Positions 21,797 through 33,255 of a DNA stretch of 64,000 nucleotides are shown here, one piece after another; the stretch's first letter is position 1, and each line of letters starts with the position of its first letter. The notes beneath the pieces were generated by a model, which worked only from the letters and a program-made list of their open reading frames with translations, had not been told where the DNA came from and searched no databases. The position numbers and the translations under genes were made by a program. Where the stretch lies: the NCBI GenBank assembly GCA_029641185.1, contig JAPWGK010000002.1, forward strand, positions 2,914,001 through 2,978,000, given 5' to 3'. The stretch comes from Pseudofabraea citricarpa (Eukaryota; Ascomycota; Leotiomycetes; Helotiales; Dermateaceae).

Positions 21797-23722
21797 AGGA
21801 TGAAAAGGTTCTTGGCTCTGTGACTTAGTTTACTGGCGTTGTTTTATGATGATAGCACTGGCCGCCTGGCTAGGCACGGGACGCTTTGTAGCACAAAATA
21901 TTACGAAGCTGGATGATACCATAATTCTACACATCAGAGGCTTTGTCACAAGCTAAACTCTTGTCCTTGCGAGCTGCAGTGAGTAGGTGATTAACGGCGC
22001 AGGATGCTGGCAAATGGCATGCCTTGCAATGGGAGATTAAGCGAGAGCGCATCGCAAACTTGCCGAAGTCGCCAGTTCTTATCGCTTCGGGCTGCGATCA
22101 CAGCACACGCATCTCAAACCCAAGTCTGAGGAGGCAATGGTGATCCAATGCTTATCTCTCTACACCATTGCTCGATCGCCGACTGGGGGCTGCCGGTTGC
22201 TCGAGATGCCTTGCTCCGCATGCTGACGTCCACGAATGCCGTTGTGTTCCCTAGTGCTCCCCATGACAGAGTGCCGTGTAGGGAGTTCAACGGGCAGGAA
22301 TGGTGATTGGCGGTGGATGTTGCGGTAGCAGGCCGTTCAGAGCTTGGGCGAATCTGTGCATCTCTTGGTATTCGTCTTGGTATTTGTCTTGGTACTCCTG
22401 TAGGTTACAACTGGACTCTTTAAAAAGACGTACAGGATTCGAAGCCAAGCTTGTTGCACAGGTGACAGAGATAGTTTATAGTTGAGATGTTAAGACTTCA
22501 AACAACAATCGATCAACTGCCGCCGAGTCATGGTTGTTGCAAGAGCAATGGCCGACTGGGTCCGTTGACTCCTCTCTCTCTCCCTCTCGCCCTCTCACAC
22601 TCTCTGTCACTCTCGCTTTCCGCATCCATCATGCGGAAAAGAGCAAATTTGTAAGTTGAGGGGGGGAGACAGTCCGTCATATCGGACCTGAAGGCAGTGT
22701 TGTGGTTGGCCCCAGTGGATCCAGGGCTGGGCGGGCGTACAACAAAAACGAAAAAGCACGCACCAACACACGGATGGCCCGCGGAGTCGACTCTCGAGGA
22801 TGTTCAAGGACCAAGACACGGTGCGTTTGACAATGCCTATTACCTACTCCTGGTTTGTATTCCTCCTCCTCTGGTCCCCTCATCCTCTTTAAATAGGCCT
22901 CGTCCCATCTCAGCCCTTGCGGGAAGTGTGAAAATCATCGTACGACTATCCCCTCTCCGCTGTCTCCAGAGCCTCTGCACCCCAAGAACATCATCCTCAT
23001 CCATCCTCGCCTCGGTCAGATCTTCAGCATCTCGATTGCTCGGCGCCGGTCTAGCGGATCTTGTGTTTTCGTTTTGGAATTTTGTTGGGTTAGTCGAGTC
23101 GAGTCTCCACCGAGTGACCGGATCCCACAAAGGCTAAAGCCCTACAAGTTGCTGTAATACAGTAGGGAACAGCCAGAACCAGAGCCATACCAGAGCCATA
23201 CAGTACAGTAGGCCAGGTAGCTTATCTGTCAGGTACTGGGTCCAGGTGCGTTATCGAAAAGCTGGGCGGTGAGTGTGACCCGTCAGAAAAAGCTAGCTAA
23301 TAAGACTAATAAAACCAACACTAACACCACACCCAAGTTCCAAGACCCAGGATTTAAGCAGCACGGGACAAAGCCATTTGATCTGATTCATTCCTTCTAC
23401 AAGACAGACGGACGAACCAGCGAGCGAACGAACAAACACTCCCTCTCTCCCTCATTCAACCTCTCCCTCCCGTCACTGTCCGAGGAAAGACAATCAATCG
23501 CTGTTTCCTCTGCTACCGTATCCCAGTCAGATCATTCATCATCATCCGAGCAATACGCATCCAGCACGCACACACATCTGCACGTCAGCGAAAGAGACCC
23601 CTCTCTCTCCGTGGAATTCCGTTGCCCCTACAAATTCCTACAACAATCCTTATCACCGATCTATCTTATCATTAAAATCCACTTCAATTCACTTCTCCTC
23701 AACACACCTCACCAATTTCACC
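21797..23722. other. Intergenic, including carbonic anhydrase 5' region
   Basis: About 1.9 kb. CT-rich microsatellite at 22567-22612; TTTAAATA at about 22888-22895 could act as a TATA-like element. The 450 nt before the carbonic anhydrase start are C-rich and G-poor on the plus strand, typical of a long fungal 5' leader. No gene seen. Confidence 0.5.
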
Positions 23723-24613
23723 ATGGGATCTCACGGTGAGTTTGCGACGCCATCCACCACTATTCTTGACAGAATATACTGACAATGCCATCGCAGGCGA
23801 TGATCACTTCGCATACGCCCTCTCTTCCAACCAGGCTTGGGCAGGCTACAAGAACCACCAGAACCCAACATTCTTCCCCAAACTCGCCGCGGGGCAATCT
23901 CCTACAATTCGTACGTCTCCCCCTTCTCCCTCTCTTGAATGACATCTATCTAACTCGAGGACTTTTGTACAGTTTGGTTAGGATGCTCCGATTCGCGCGT
24001 GCCCGAGACGACCCTGCTTGGGCTACAGCCTGGCGATGTATTCGTGCACCGCAACATTGCCAACATTATCTCACCCACCGACATCAACTCGAGCGCTGTG
24101 ATTGAGTACGCTGTTGCCCATTTGAAAGTTGCGCACATCGTGCTATGCGGTCACACATCATGCGGTGGAGCGGCCGCTGCGTTGGGAGATTCGCGCGTAG
24201 GCGGCGTGCTTGATACATGGCTGACGCCACTTAAAGCACTGCGCCGTGAGCACGAACGCGAGTTGAAGAGCATTGAGGACCCGGCACAACGTGCCGTCAG
24301 GCTCGCCGAGCTCAACGTCGAGATGGGCGTCCAGAATCTGCTAGCCAACTATGTTGTCGACGAGCATGTGAGAACTCGAGGCGTTAAGGTCCACGGCGTA
24401 CTCTATGACATCTCAAGCGGCAAGATCCGCGACCTCGCCGTAGGCAATAACAATCCGAACATGGATTTAAAGGAGGAGATTATGGAGGCACCCGAGAAGG
24501 CGAACATCAGTGGCTCAGCCCCAGTCAACCAGGCTGACCTCGAGGTCGTCAAGGGCAATCACGGCCAGTTAGTATTCAGAGAGGATGGCTTTGCTTATAC
24601 ACTTGTTCAATGA
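23723..24613 (+). CDS. NCE103: Beta-class carbonic anhydrase
   Basis: Three exons, 23723-23735, 23797-23910 and 23973-24613, with introns of 61 and 62 nt; 255 aa. The zinc ligands and catalytic dyad of beta-carbonic anhydrases are all present: Cys47, Asp49 and Arg51 in WLGCSDSRVPE, then His103 and Cys106 in CGHTSCGG. The C-terminal half has the usual long helix with LNVEMGVQNL and a GVLYDISSGKI strand. The enzyme interconverts CO2 and bicarbonate, supplying bicarbonate for carboxylases and adenylate cyclase signalling in ascomycetes. No mitochondrial targeting peptide is evident, so it is probably the cytosolic Nce103-type enzyme. The 13-nt first exon is supported by in-phase GTGAGT and GCAG sites. 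Confidence 0.95.
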
Positions 24614-25731
24614 TGACTGATAATGTAATCACAGGTAAAAAGCACCAAGGCAGATACAGAATCCTGATTCTTTTCTACTATTGTCTTTAACGTCTGGCGT
24701 TCTTTTGTGTTTTCTCAGCAGCACTTCCGCCCAGTTTCTGGATAGGCGGAGGGAAGCAAGGAGTTTTACTTTTTTCATTGCCCTATTCGGCGAGCGAGGC
24801 TGAGGGTGGGAGGCAGGGGAGTCCGTTTTTTTGTTCCAGCCATGGTATCATGTTGTGTTGGGTGGAGGCCAAGAAAGTATCGTCACAGCCGAGAAAGATC
24901 ATCCACAACACAACACAAACCGAAGTCCCTTTTTTGTTGTTTTTTGACCAGCTTTTTGATTTTGGTTTCTCTTTCTTGCTTGGATAGAAAAGAAACGGCG
25001 TTTATGCGAGAAAGAGGAGTACGAGCGTAAATGGACAATGGTCACGGACATGCGCCGTCTATAGAAAGAAAAAAAGGGCGTCGATCACGTGTCGGCATGG
25101 GAGTTGGTGCAGGCTGCAGGTGCAGGTGGGAGGAAACGGGAAGGAAGCATATGCATACATAGCTGTGCATCGTTGGTTTTGATGCACTTCCGTACAGTAC
25201 ATACTTGCGTTACATACATGAAGAGAGTTGCGGTACCTTACCTGTCAAGGTTCCTTGCAAATACATAAATTCTCCTTCCATACATAAATGCATGCGCGTG
25301 CATATTCATCCATTCATTCGCTCGTGTGTATATACTATCTATATGTAGTATGTCTCTGACTTTGTCTTGGGGTCCTGCCATGCCATGCCATGACATGCCA
25401 TGAAATGCCCAGCCCAGTCTTCGAATGAATTTCGGACGACAAGCCTGTCATTTCTATCTCTTCTACGGAGTGTTTCTCTTGGTATCATCTTAACTATCTC
25501 CTCTCTTTTTTCTCTTTCTCTCTTTCCGTTTCCCTCGCCAAGAACGGATCATGGTCTAAACGGAACGATATCACCCATTCCTACCCACCGCCCATCTAGC
25601 TCGAAGCTAGCAGCCTGTAGCGAGGTCTATACGGGTACATGTACAATGGTACACCGTGTTGTGAAATCTGCGGTACCTACAGTGAATCTCTAATCTCGCA
25701 TCCTGTCCCACGCCTAAGATAGATCATTTCG
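24614..25731. other. Intergenic, converging 3' ends
   Basis: About 1.1 kb between the converging carbonic anhydrase and ornithine cyclodeaminase-like genes. Contains a CCATG-type pentamer repeat at 25376-25408 and short GTACAGTACATAC motifs near 25192. Confidence 0.5.
25376..25408. repeat. Pentamer repeat (TGCCA)n
   Basis: About six units of TGCCA with two single-base variants (TGACA, TGAAA). Confidence 0.85.
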
Positions 25732-27239
25732 TTAGAAGCCATCAACGGTAACGCCAACGCCTCTCTCTCGCGCCAAGCGGACCAGATCCGCGCCGACGAT
25801 CAGGTCCATCAGTCCCATGCCGACGCTCTTGTAGATCACATTTCCCTGACACAGCCAGCGACATAATTTCTGCTCCTCGGTATTCTGCGGCTGAGACTGT
25901 GTCTGGGGTTGAGATTGCGATTTGCTGCTGAGGATATTCCCGCTCTTCTTGCCCAGGCCGAGTAGACTACCTTTCCTACTCGATGAGGTTGAGAAACTAC
26001 TGCGTGGGCTCTTGGTGCTGCTCGTGCGGGCGCTGTCCATGCTGTCTTCCCGGAATACCTGTGCGATCGCTTTCACGCCATTCTCATTACCAGGCGCGCT
26101 GTTCAAATCGAGTTTAGAAAAGGACTCGGCCGGAGAATCGGATATGGCACTTGTGCTGGACAGATCTAGTGACGATGCGGTTGGCGAGATCTCTTCGAGC
26201 ATGACTAGTTCCCCTACTTCAACGAGCTGTTGCGGTGAAAGACGTGCTTGAATTATCTCGCCGGCTTCTTTTAAGCACGAGTCTAGCGTATCGACGACGA
26301 CGACTCCGCCTTCCTCGGCGTGCTTGTGAAAATGATGTCCGGAACCGTGGACCTTGGTCGCTTGACTCAAGAGCTCGATGGGTAACTCTATCATGTGCGG
26401 TTTATAGCTTCCTATGGCAATTATCAACCGGCCTTTCTTCCTCCCTTCGGTGTTGGTGAGGATCGTGTGGTCGAATAATGGTTCGGTACTTGGCGTGGTG
26501 GTTATTATCACATCCGCCGTGCGGACCTGATCTTTCTCGAGTCTCGCAAACTCTCCGTAGCCAGGTGTGAGCATGCCGAACTTGGTATTTTCCCAGCCTT
26601 CCTTCTCTTTCGTTTCTCTATCCACCGCAAAGAAGGTCTGTAGCAGGTCGCGGGCCCGATCACTGAATGTTCGGTTTATGAAATTGACCGTCTTGATTGT
26701 AGAACCTCGCATTAGGAGGGCTAAGCGCACATGCCAGAACGCTTGCTTCCCGGCCCCGTATACTACAATCGACTTGACTGTCCCGCGACGCTTGATAAGG
26801 AGGGACGAGGCCAGAGCGGTGCGGAAAGCTGTCACTTCTTCAGCATTGAGGAACCCAAAGGGAGCACCAGAATTCGACATGAGTGTGAGTGCTCCCTGGG
26901 GACATGTCGTGCCACTGGAGGCTCTATCTGACCCCGGCGTGGCCAGTGTTACAACTAGAGGGAGTCAGTAAGGTAGAGGTCTCACGACAGGAAAAGCTGA
27001 CCTTTCATGCCGATGCCGGAAGAAGAAGTAGATGGCATAAAGAGCGTGGTCGTTCCATTTCCTGACTGAAGAGAAGTTCGCGCAGGCTGATGGATAGCAC
27101 AAGCGCCTTCATCCTGGGTGCCGGTCGAGTACTCGTGCAGGGCATTGCGAAGGGATTTCTGGAAATTTTCGAGATCATGTAGTGTCAGGTTCTCCAGCAG
27201 GCCCTTGATGTTGGAGTCGGAGAGGATCGTGAGAGACAT
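25732..27239 (-). CDS. Ornithine cyclodeaminase / mu-crystallin family protein
   Basis: Two exons, 27239-27002 and 26954-25732, with a 47-nt GTCAGC...CTAG intron; 486 aa. After an N-terminal dimerisation region come PQGALTLMSN..GAPFGFLNAEEVT and the Rossmann NAD(P)-binding motif VVYGAGKQAFWH with GAGKQ at 146-150. VIITTTPSTEPLFD and AIGSYKPHM then follow, all in the order of the OCD/mu-crystallin family. These enzymes include ornithine cyclodeaminase, ketimine reductase and tauropine/alanopine-type dehydrogenases, so the reaction is uncertain. Residues about 335-449 are a Ser-, Lys- and Gln-rich insertion (ending in SQSQPQTQSQPQ repeats) that splits the C-terminal part from the last conserved GLMDLIVG helix. 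That makes the protein longer than the usual 320-400 aa. Confidence 0.9.
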
Positions 27240-28184
27240 GGTGGAGATAGGCGTTTGCACTATGCTAACTCCAGTCGCATGTCTTTTCCTTGCTGCGTAG
27301 CTTGAAATGTGATCTCTCAGCTGATTTTTCCTTTGTTGCGAATTCCTGTTGCAAGGTTGCTTGCTGCTTGGCGGGGCTCAGAGATATGATGCTGAAAGGA
27401 CCCCTCCCCTCGCTTCGCTTATCACGATATTGCCAGCGACCCCACTAACGCTATGAGGGCAAGGTTGTAGCTCTCATCGGATTTAAGCAGATATCAAAAG
27501 CACATCAGTAACACTCCGAAGAAACGATTGGAAGATCTTCAACCATGGATGAAACACTCGGGAGATGCTACGTAATATTGTGCCATATGTGAACGGCTGC
27601 TTACTTTTTACTCCATTTGCAGACAATCTACTATGCATCAGGCTCTCGGCAGCTTATTGCCGTCAGTTATGCCCGCAAGAACTCCGCGGATTTATTAAAA
27701 GTTTAAAATTTGGCATGGCAAATTGTTGAGTTCCTCGGGAAGCTTGAGCTAGAGTATATTTACATTTTCTAGGAGTTGTATACATGTATCCTTAAAAGGT
27801 TTGGCAAATATGCTCTCTAAAGCCATGTTCTTCTTCTTTTCTTTATTCCCTTTATTTCTCAAAAGAATGTACAATAAGAATCTGTTCTTTCACTGATATC
27901 ATACGCAGCCTTTGAGATTGGATATATGATAATGTCTGGAGTAGTATGGTCAAGGTTGCAGTACCAGGAGGAGTTAGGTATTAAATCCGACGAACAAATC
28001 CGAACATTGTTTATCCACTTCATCATAGCTCTGGATTTCCCCTCACATCAGTCGTATGATTGAGGGTAGATCTGCAGCATCTGCGACTACTTAAAGCCCA
28101 TTGAAGTCTGAAAACTTTCTCAATCTTCTTCACAAGACTAATCTACCTCAGTCAAAACCACCACATCTATACCAGGCGCTAAAA
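27240..28184. other. Divergent intergenic region
   Basis: 945 nt between the divergent starts of the OCD-family gene (-) and the second aldo-keto reductase (+). It should contain both promoters. AT-rich in the second half; no specific sites assigned. Confidence 0.45.
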
Positions 28185-29323
28185 ATGTCTGACAAGCCAC
28201 TCAAGATGGAATATACCCGCCTGGGCAACTCGGGGCTCAAGATCTCCAAGGTCATCTTAGGAGGCATGTCCTTCGGGTCGTCAGAATGGCAAGATTGGGT
28301 TCTGAACGAAGACGACGCGCTGCCACTACTCAAGCACGCATATGACGTGGGTCTGAACACCTGGGACACGGCCGACATGTACAGTAACGGCCGGTCCGAG
28401 GAGATTATCGGCAAGGCGCTCAAGAAGTACGAGATCCCACGCAACAAAGTGGTGATTCTGACCAAGTGCTATTTTGGAGTGACTGACGATGGCACGCAGC
28501 CGTCGATCTGGGCCGTCAGGGTCAACGACGGTGAGTTCGTCAACCGCATCGGCCTGAGCAGGAAGCACATCTTCGACGCCGTCGATGCGAGCGTTAAACG
28601 CTTAGGCACATATATCGATGTGTTGCAAATCCACCGTCTGGATCGGGATGTGCCAAGGGAGGAGATCATGCGTGCCCTCAACGATGTCGTCGAGAGCGGG
28701 AAGGTTCGATACATCGGCGCAAGCAGTGTAAGTTCTGATCCACCTCTCCCACACACCAGAGACAGCTAGTGACAGAAGCACAGATGGACGCTTGGGAATT
28801 CCAGACCTTGCAAAACATTGCTGAAAAGCATGGCTGGCACAAATTCATTTCCATGCAGAATTACTACAATTTATTGTACCGCGAGGAAGAACATGAGATG
28901 TTGCCTTACTGCCGAGATACTGGTGTAGGCATCATTCCGTGGTCTCCTGTAGCTCGTGGAGCTTTGACTCGCCCTTTCTCCGACCGAAGCAGCGCGCGCG
29001 AGAAGAGTGATGTGGTACTCAGTGCAATGATTCGGGGCACGGAGACTGAAATCGACAAAGCTGTGATTGGTAGAGTTGAGGAGCTCTCCAAGAAGAAAGG
29101 CGTATCTATGGCTACCATCGCCACAGCCTGGTGCTTGAGTAAGAAGGTCAACCCCATCGTTGGCTTAAATAGCAAGGAACGAATTGATCAGGCTGTCCAG
29201 AGCGTCCATTTTGCTGCTTCAGGAAAGCTGACTGAGGAGGAAATCAAATCCCTAGAAGACGGATATGCTCCGAAGGAGAGACAAGGTACGCATGTGACAC
29301 GGAAATTGGTCGGGTCTTCATAA
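28185..29323 (+). CDS. Aldo/keto reductase, Yak/AAD-like group
   Basis: Two exons, 28185-28727 and 28784-29323, separated by a 56-nt GTAAGT...CACAG intron in phase 0; 360 aa. An in-frame ATG 84 nt upstream exists, but MSDKPLKMEY is preferred because it directly precedes the conserved YTRLGNSGLKIS start. Catalytic residues Asp61, Tyr66 (DTADMYSNGRSE), Lys94 (ILTKCYF) and His150 (VLQIHRLD) are present, followed by YIGASSM, QNYYNLLYREEE and SPVARGALTRP. These are features of the fungal versiconal-hemiacetal-acetate-reductase and aryl-alcohol-dehydrogenase-like AKRs. It is a cytosolic NADPH-dependent aldehyde/ketone reductase. No aflatoxin-type cluster genes are nearby, so a general detoxifying role is more likely. 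Confidence 0.92.
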
Positions 29324-29860
29324 GCGATTCTCTAGTCGATGAAATTCATTATAATATAGATGAAGACTATATCACTTTAAAGATAAACTTTGTAGATGAA
29401 AAGTGATTAGGAAGTAAAGTTCTACTTGCCGGGGACAATGAAACTAAATAATCATTCATAGTCATTCACCTTTCCACACAAAGGGGACGTATAGTTTTTT
29501 GAATTTTGCAATGTTTTTGTATTGACTACTTTTAATACTTGCACCACTACAAGCTTCGCCTGCTCATGCCAACGGAAGACATCCGAGTAGTGTGCTAGTA
29601 AAGTGAACCTCGCCAAACATGATCAAGCAATAAAGCGATCTGTCAGCAAAGTACCCATGTCTATGATTACATATTTGTTCAGTAAAAAGAAATGCTCCAT
29701 GCGTATTGTAAGAGCTGATGAAAACAGACCGAAAATCGAAAGAGCCACCGATAACAGCGCAAACTTTTCCGGACCCGTCGCCGCAGATTGACAATACGTA
29801 AAATTGTATGTAGAAGAAAAGTCATTAATGGATTTCGTGACGACAGAAGAGATTGGGCAA
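29324..29860. other. Intergenic, converging 3' ends
   Basis: 537 nt between the converging AKR and PAB1 genes; AT-rich, presumably 3' UTR sequence of both. Confidence 0.5.
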
Positions 29861-32263
29861 TTAAGCCTTCTCCTCAGTCTTTTCCTCAACCTTCTCGGCC
29901 TCAGGTGCTTCATCATCGCCGCCCTTGTTCTTGACGTACTCATCATAAACAGTCAGAGCCTCGTCGACCTTAGCACGGAGTGCAGACTCATCCTCAACAC
30001 TAGAAATAATTAGCTTGTTTTCATGCTGCTCTGTGGAAATATAAACTTACAGGTTGACCAACTCCTGGTTGTCCATCTCCAAAAGCATACCAGTGATCTT
30101 ACCGGCTAGCTCTGGCTGCATGGCTTGAATCTTGGGGAAGAGAGCCTCTCCGAGGAGCTGCTTTTGCTGAGTAGGAGCGACATTTGCGAGCTGTGATTGG
30201 AGAACAGATAGACCACCAGCTTGGGCACCGTCCTGAGGAGCACCTGGAATCTGGGGTGGCATACCACGTCCGCCTTGTGGGGGGAATCCACCAGGGAATT
30301 GGCCGGGACGGTTAGCCTGTGCACCACGTCCAGCCATAGCACCTTGTCTAGCACCTTGTGGGAAGCTAGGCATTCCACCTGGAAGACCGCTCATGTTGGG
30401 TGGCATGCCCTGGATAGGACCACGAGCATTTGGTCCACCACGACCTCCAGCGAGAGCAGCAGCTTGTTGAGCTTGTTGCATAGCAGCCAGGTATTGTGGG
30501 TTACCTTGCTGTCCATATGGAGCAGCAGGGGGGAATTGACCTGGGATACCATACATGTTTGGTGGCATTTGAGGTCCTGGTGCACCACGACCAGCTTGAG
30601 GAGGGAAACCTTGAGGGAATTGACCTGGGCGACCAGCTTGAGCACCTGGTTGAGGGAAGCCACCTTGAGGTGGGAATGGCATACCCCGACCACCAGCTTG
30701 AGGAATGAAACCAGGTTGTTGACCAGGAGGGTAGAACATTGGGGCTTGCATGAATTGTTGTGGCATACCAGCGGCGGCGGCAGCTTGTTGCATGCGGATT
30801 TGATTTCTAGCCTGGATACTGGCCTCCAATTGGCTCTTGCGAACATCCTTGCGCTGAGCAAGAGCAACGTAGAGTGGCTTGCCATTAACCATGCGCTGGT
30901 TCATCTCTGCAACAGCCTTGGTGGCCTCATCGGGGTTGTTGAAGCAGACGAATCCGAAACCCTTGCTCTTGCCTTGGGTACGCTTCTCAGTCTTGGTAGG
31001 AGTTGCGGCCTTCTTCTCAGCATCCTCCTCCTCGGTAGTCTCCTCTTCCTTCTTGTTCTCCTTGTTCTTCTCTTCAGCCTCCTTCTTCTCCTTCTCCTCG
31101 GCCTCGGCAGTCTCAGCAGCAGAGTCCCGCATGACCTTGGCAGAGGTGATGGCACCGAAAGGTGTGAACAGTTCGCGAAGCTTCTCATCATCGACATCAT
31201 CCTCGAGGTTCTTGACGTAGAGGTTGACACCTTGGTATTTGGATGCCTTCTCAATGCGAGCGGCCTCATATGATCGACGAAGCTCCTCCTCACGCTCATG
31301 CTTCTTCTGGGCACGACCAACATAGAGGTCTGCTCCCTTGAAGTCCTTACCATTGAGCTCCTCAACGGCTGTGTGGGCATGCTCATGGTTGATGAAGTTG
31401 ACAAATCCAAATCCACGGCTCTTGTTTGTCTCCTGGTCACGGGCAAGCGATGCAGATGTGACTTCACCAAACTTCTCAAACAAGTCACGGAACTCTTCGT
31501 CAGTAACCTCAGCGGGGATGTTCTTGACATAGATGTTGGTGAAGTTTGCCTTCATCTCCTCAAACTTGCTCTGGCGATCCTTCTTAGGGATGTGGTGTCC
31601 AACAAAGACCTTCTTCTCGTTCAAAAGCATACCGTTGACGTGCTTAATAGCTTGGCTGGCAGCCTCATCAGTCTCATAGTGGACAAATCCATACCCCTTG
31701 GAAGCTCCAGATTCATCTTGAGCAACCTTGCAGCTGAGAATGTTACCGAAAGCAGCAAATGTGTCGTGGAGAGCCTTGTTGTCGATGGCAACATCCAAGT
31801 TCTTGATGAAAACATTTCCTTGTCCGGTCTTTCGCAGAGCTGGGTCGCGTTGGGACCACATAATACGGCATGGGCGACCCTTGATGAGAGTGTAGTTCAA
31901 CTCCTCCAGGGCCTTCTCGCCATCGATAGTGGTGTTGTAGTTGACGTAGGCGTATCCGAGAGATCGGCGGGTCACAGCATCACGGCAGACACGAATAGAA
32001 GCGACAGATCCGATCTGGGAGAAGAGCTCAAAAAGCATGGCTTCAGTGACGGATGGGTCAAGCTCACCAACGTAGAGGGATGCAGATGCTTGAGGATGAG
32101 GAGCGGTAGTTGGGGTAGGTCCTGCAGCATCGCCGTCTTCGGCGTTCACCTCAACATTGGTGTTCAAAGCAGGGGCGCCGTTTGCCTCTGCTCCATTGAG
32201 AGAAGCATTGTTGAGATCGGAGGCGAGCTGATCAACAGCGGAGGATGCGGCTGCGGAAGACAT
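29861..32263 (-). CDS. PAB1: Poly(A)-binding protein, cytoplasmic and nuclear
   Basis: Two exons, 32263-30051 and 29999-29861, with a 51-nt intron close to the 3' end; 783 aa. Four RRMs are visible with their RNP2/RNP1 pairs: RRM1 about 62-137 (LYVGEL / LGYAYVNY), RRM2 149-225 (VFIKNL / KGYGFVHY), RRM3 242-319 (IYVKNI / RGFGFVNF) and RRM4 346-471 (LYVKNL / KGFGFVCF). RRM4 is interrupted by about 50 Glu/Lys-rich residues (381-430). A Gln/Pro/Gly/Met-rich linker (about 500-680) precedes the C-terminal MLLE domain ([13 protein letters not shown]...[10 protein letters not shown]), whose last helix lies in exon 2 ([18 protein letters not shown]). It binds poly(A), eIF4G and deadenylase adaptors. 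A GTAAGA donor near 32389 hints at a 5' UTR intron. Confidence 0.97.
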
Positions 32264-33255
32264 CTTGAGTAAAGCTGATGCGATAGAGGCCAGGTTAGCG
32301 ATCTTGATCTTGATCTTGAGCTTGAAAGCGTCGCGGCCAAGCAGGACAGTGAATGCGCGTATCTGCAGGAGATGATGCTCTTTCTTACCTCTACGTCGAG
32401 ATGTCCTGAAATAGGGATGTAGAAATTAGGATGCGGTTGCTACAAAGCCAGCAGAACAAAGACTGAAACTGTAGAGTATGATATGCGGCGCGCGAAATGA
32501 TGTCTGGGCTCAGAAGCGCTGGAGGGTGATGGCGAAAAGGAGGAAGGTAAAGGTGAGAGCGGTCGTGGTAGATCGATCGCAACTCTGGGGTTTTAAGTGA
32601 TTTTCAAGTTTTTTTGTGTCTCGTAAAGAGATTTTTTTGAGTATGGGGGTGCGAAAAGAACGAAAAAAGCACGAGTCGTCGTACTTGGTCCGTTGTCAGT
32701 GGTGAAGTTGAGGTTTGGATGTTGGTGTCAGGAAGGTGGTGGCCGTGGTCGCGATACTTTTAATTTCACTTTTTTTGAAAAGCGAGAGCGCCTGGTCCCG
32801 ATCAGGTTAGCCCCACGCAGCGTTGAAAGGCCCGCGCCCACACTGAAAGGAAACGGAGGAACAAAGATCTGTGCGGCCACCTAGCTCAGTAGCTGTCATG
32901 TGATAAGACCCATGTGACTAAAACATGTGATGAGATAACACGTGTGACTGTATTATTGTTGCCTGCAATCTGGGGCAGCCAGCCTTGTGAGTCCGTGCAC
33001 AATGAGATGCCCAGGCGAGCCAGGTGGGCTGCAGGCGTTCGCCATCTATGAGTAAGGCAAGGTAAACGTAAACTCCGAGAGAGGGCACTTCAGAAGCTCA
33101 TCGAATCCACCCTCGACCTTATACAAACACATCGCATTCAGACCCTCGCCGGACCCTCAGGATTGCTGATGCTCTCAGCTTTCTTACTGTTCAGCACCCT
33201 TCGGAATGCCTTGTCGACGATAAGTGCACGGTAGGCTTGGAAATCACTCAACGAC
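32264..33255. promoter_or_regulatory. Divergent promoter PAB1 / HUL5 with CAYGTGA array
   Basis: 992 nt between the two start codons. Four E-box-like elements occur in tandem: CATGTGA at 32897, 32911 and 32924, and CACGTGTGA at 32939, spaced about 14 nt apart and interleaved with GATAA at 32902-32906 and 32934-32938. The PAB1-proximal part (32264-32640) probably contains its 5' leader and a leader intron. Confidence 0.55.

Noticed and set aside
23269..23739. 156-codon plus-strand frame overlapping the carbonic anhydrase start
   Set aside because: It opens with GTG, is in another frame from the enzyme and is Ser/Thr-rich because the leader is C-rich; better explained as 5' leader.
28101..28184. 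Upstream in-frame ATG of the second aldo-keto reductase
   Set aside because: The extra 28 residues are not part of the family fold and lack a targeting signal; the ATG at 28185 directly precedes the conserved start.
30221..32272. Plus-strand frames of 350 and 324 codons opposite PAB1
   Set aside because: They mirror PAB1 codon bias (few rare codons means few antisense stops); the products are low-complexity Leu/Ser/Thr-rich with no domain, whereas the minus strand gives four RRMs and an MLLE domain.
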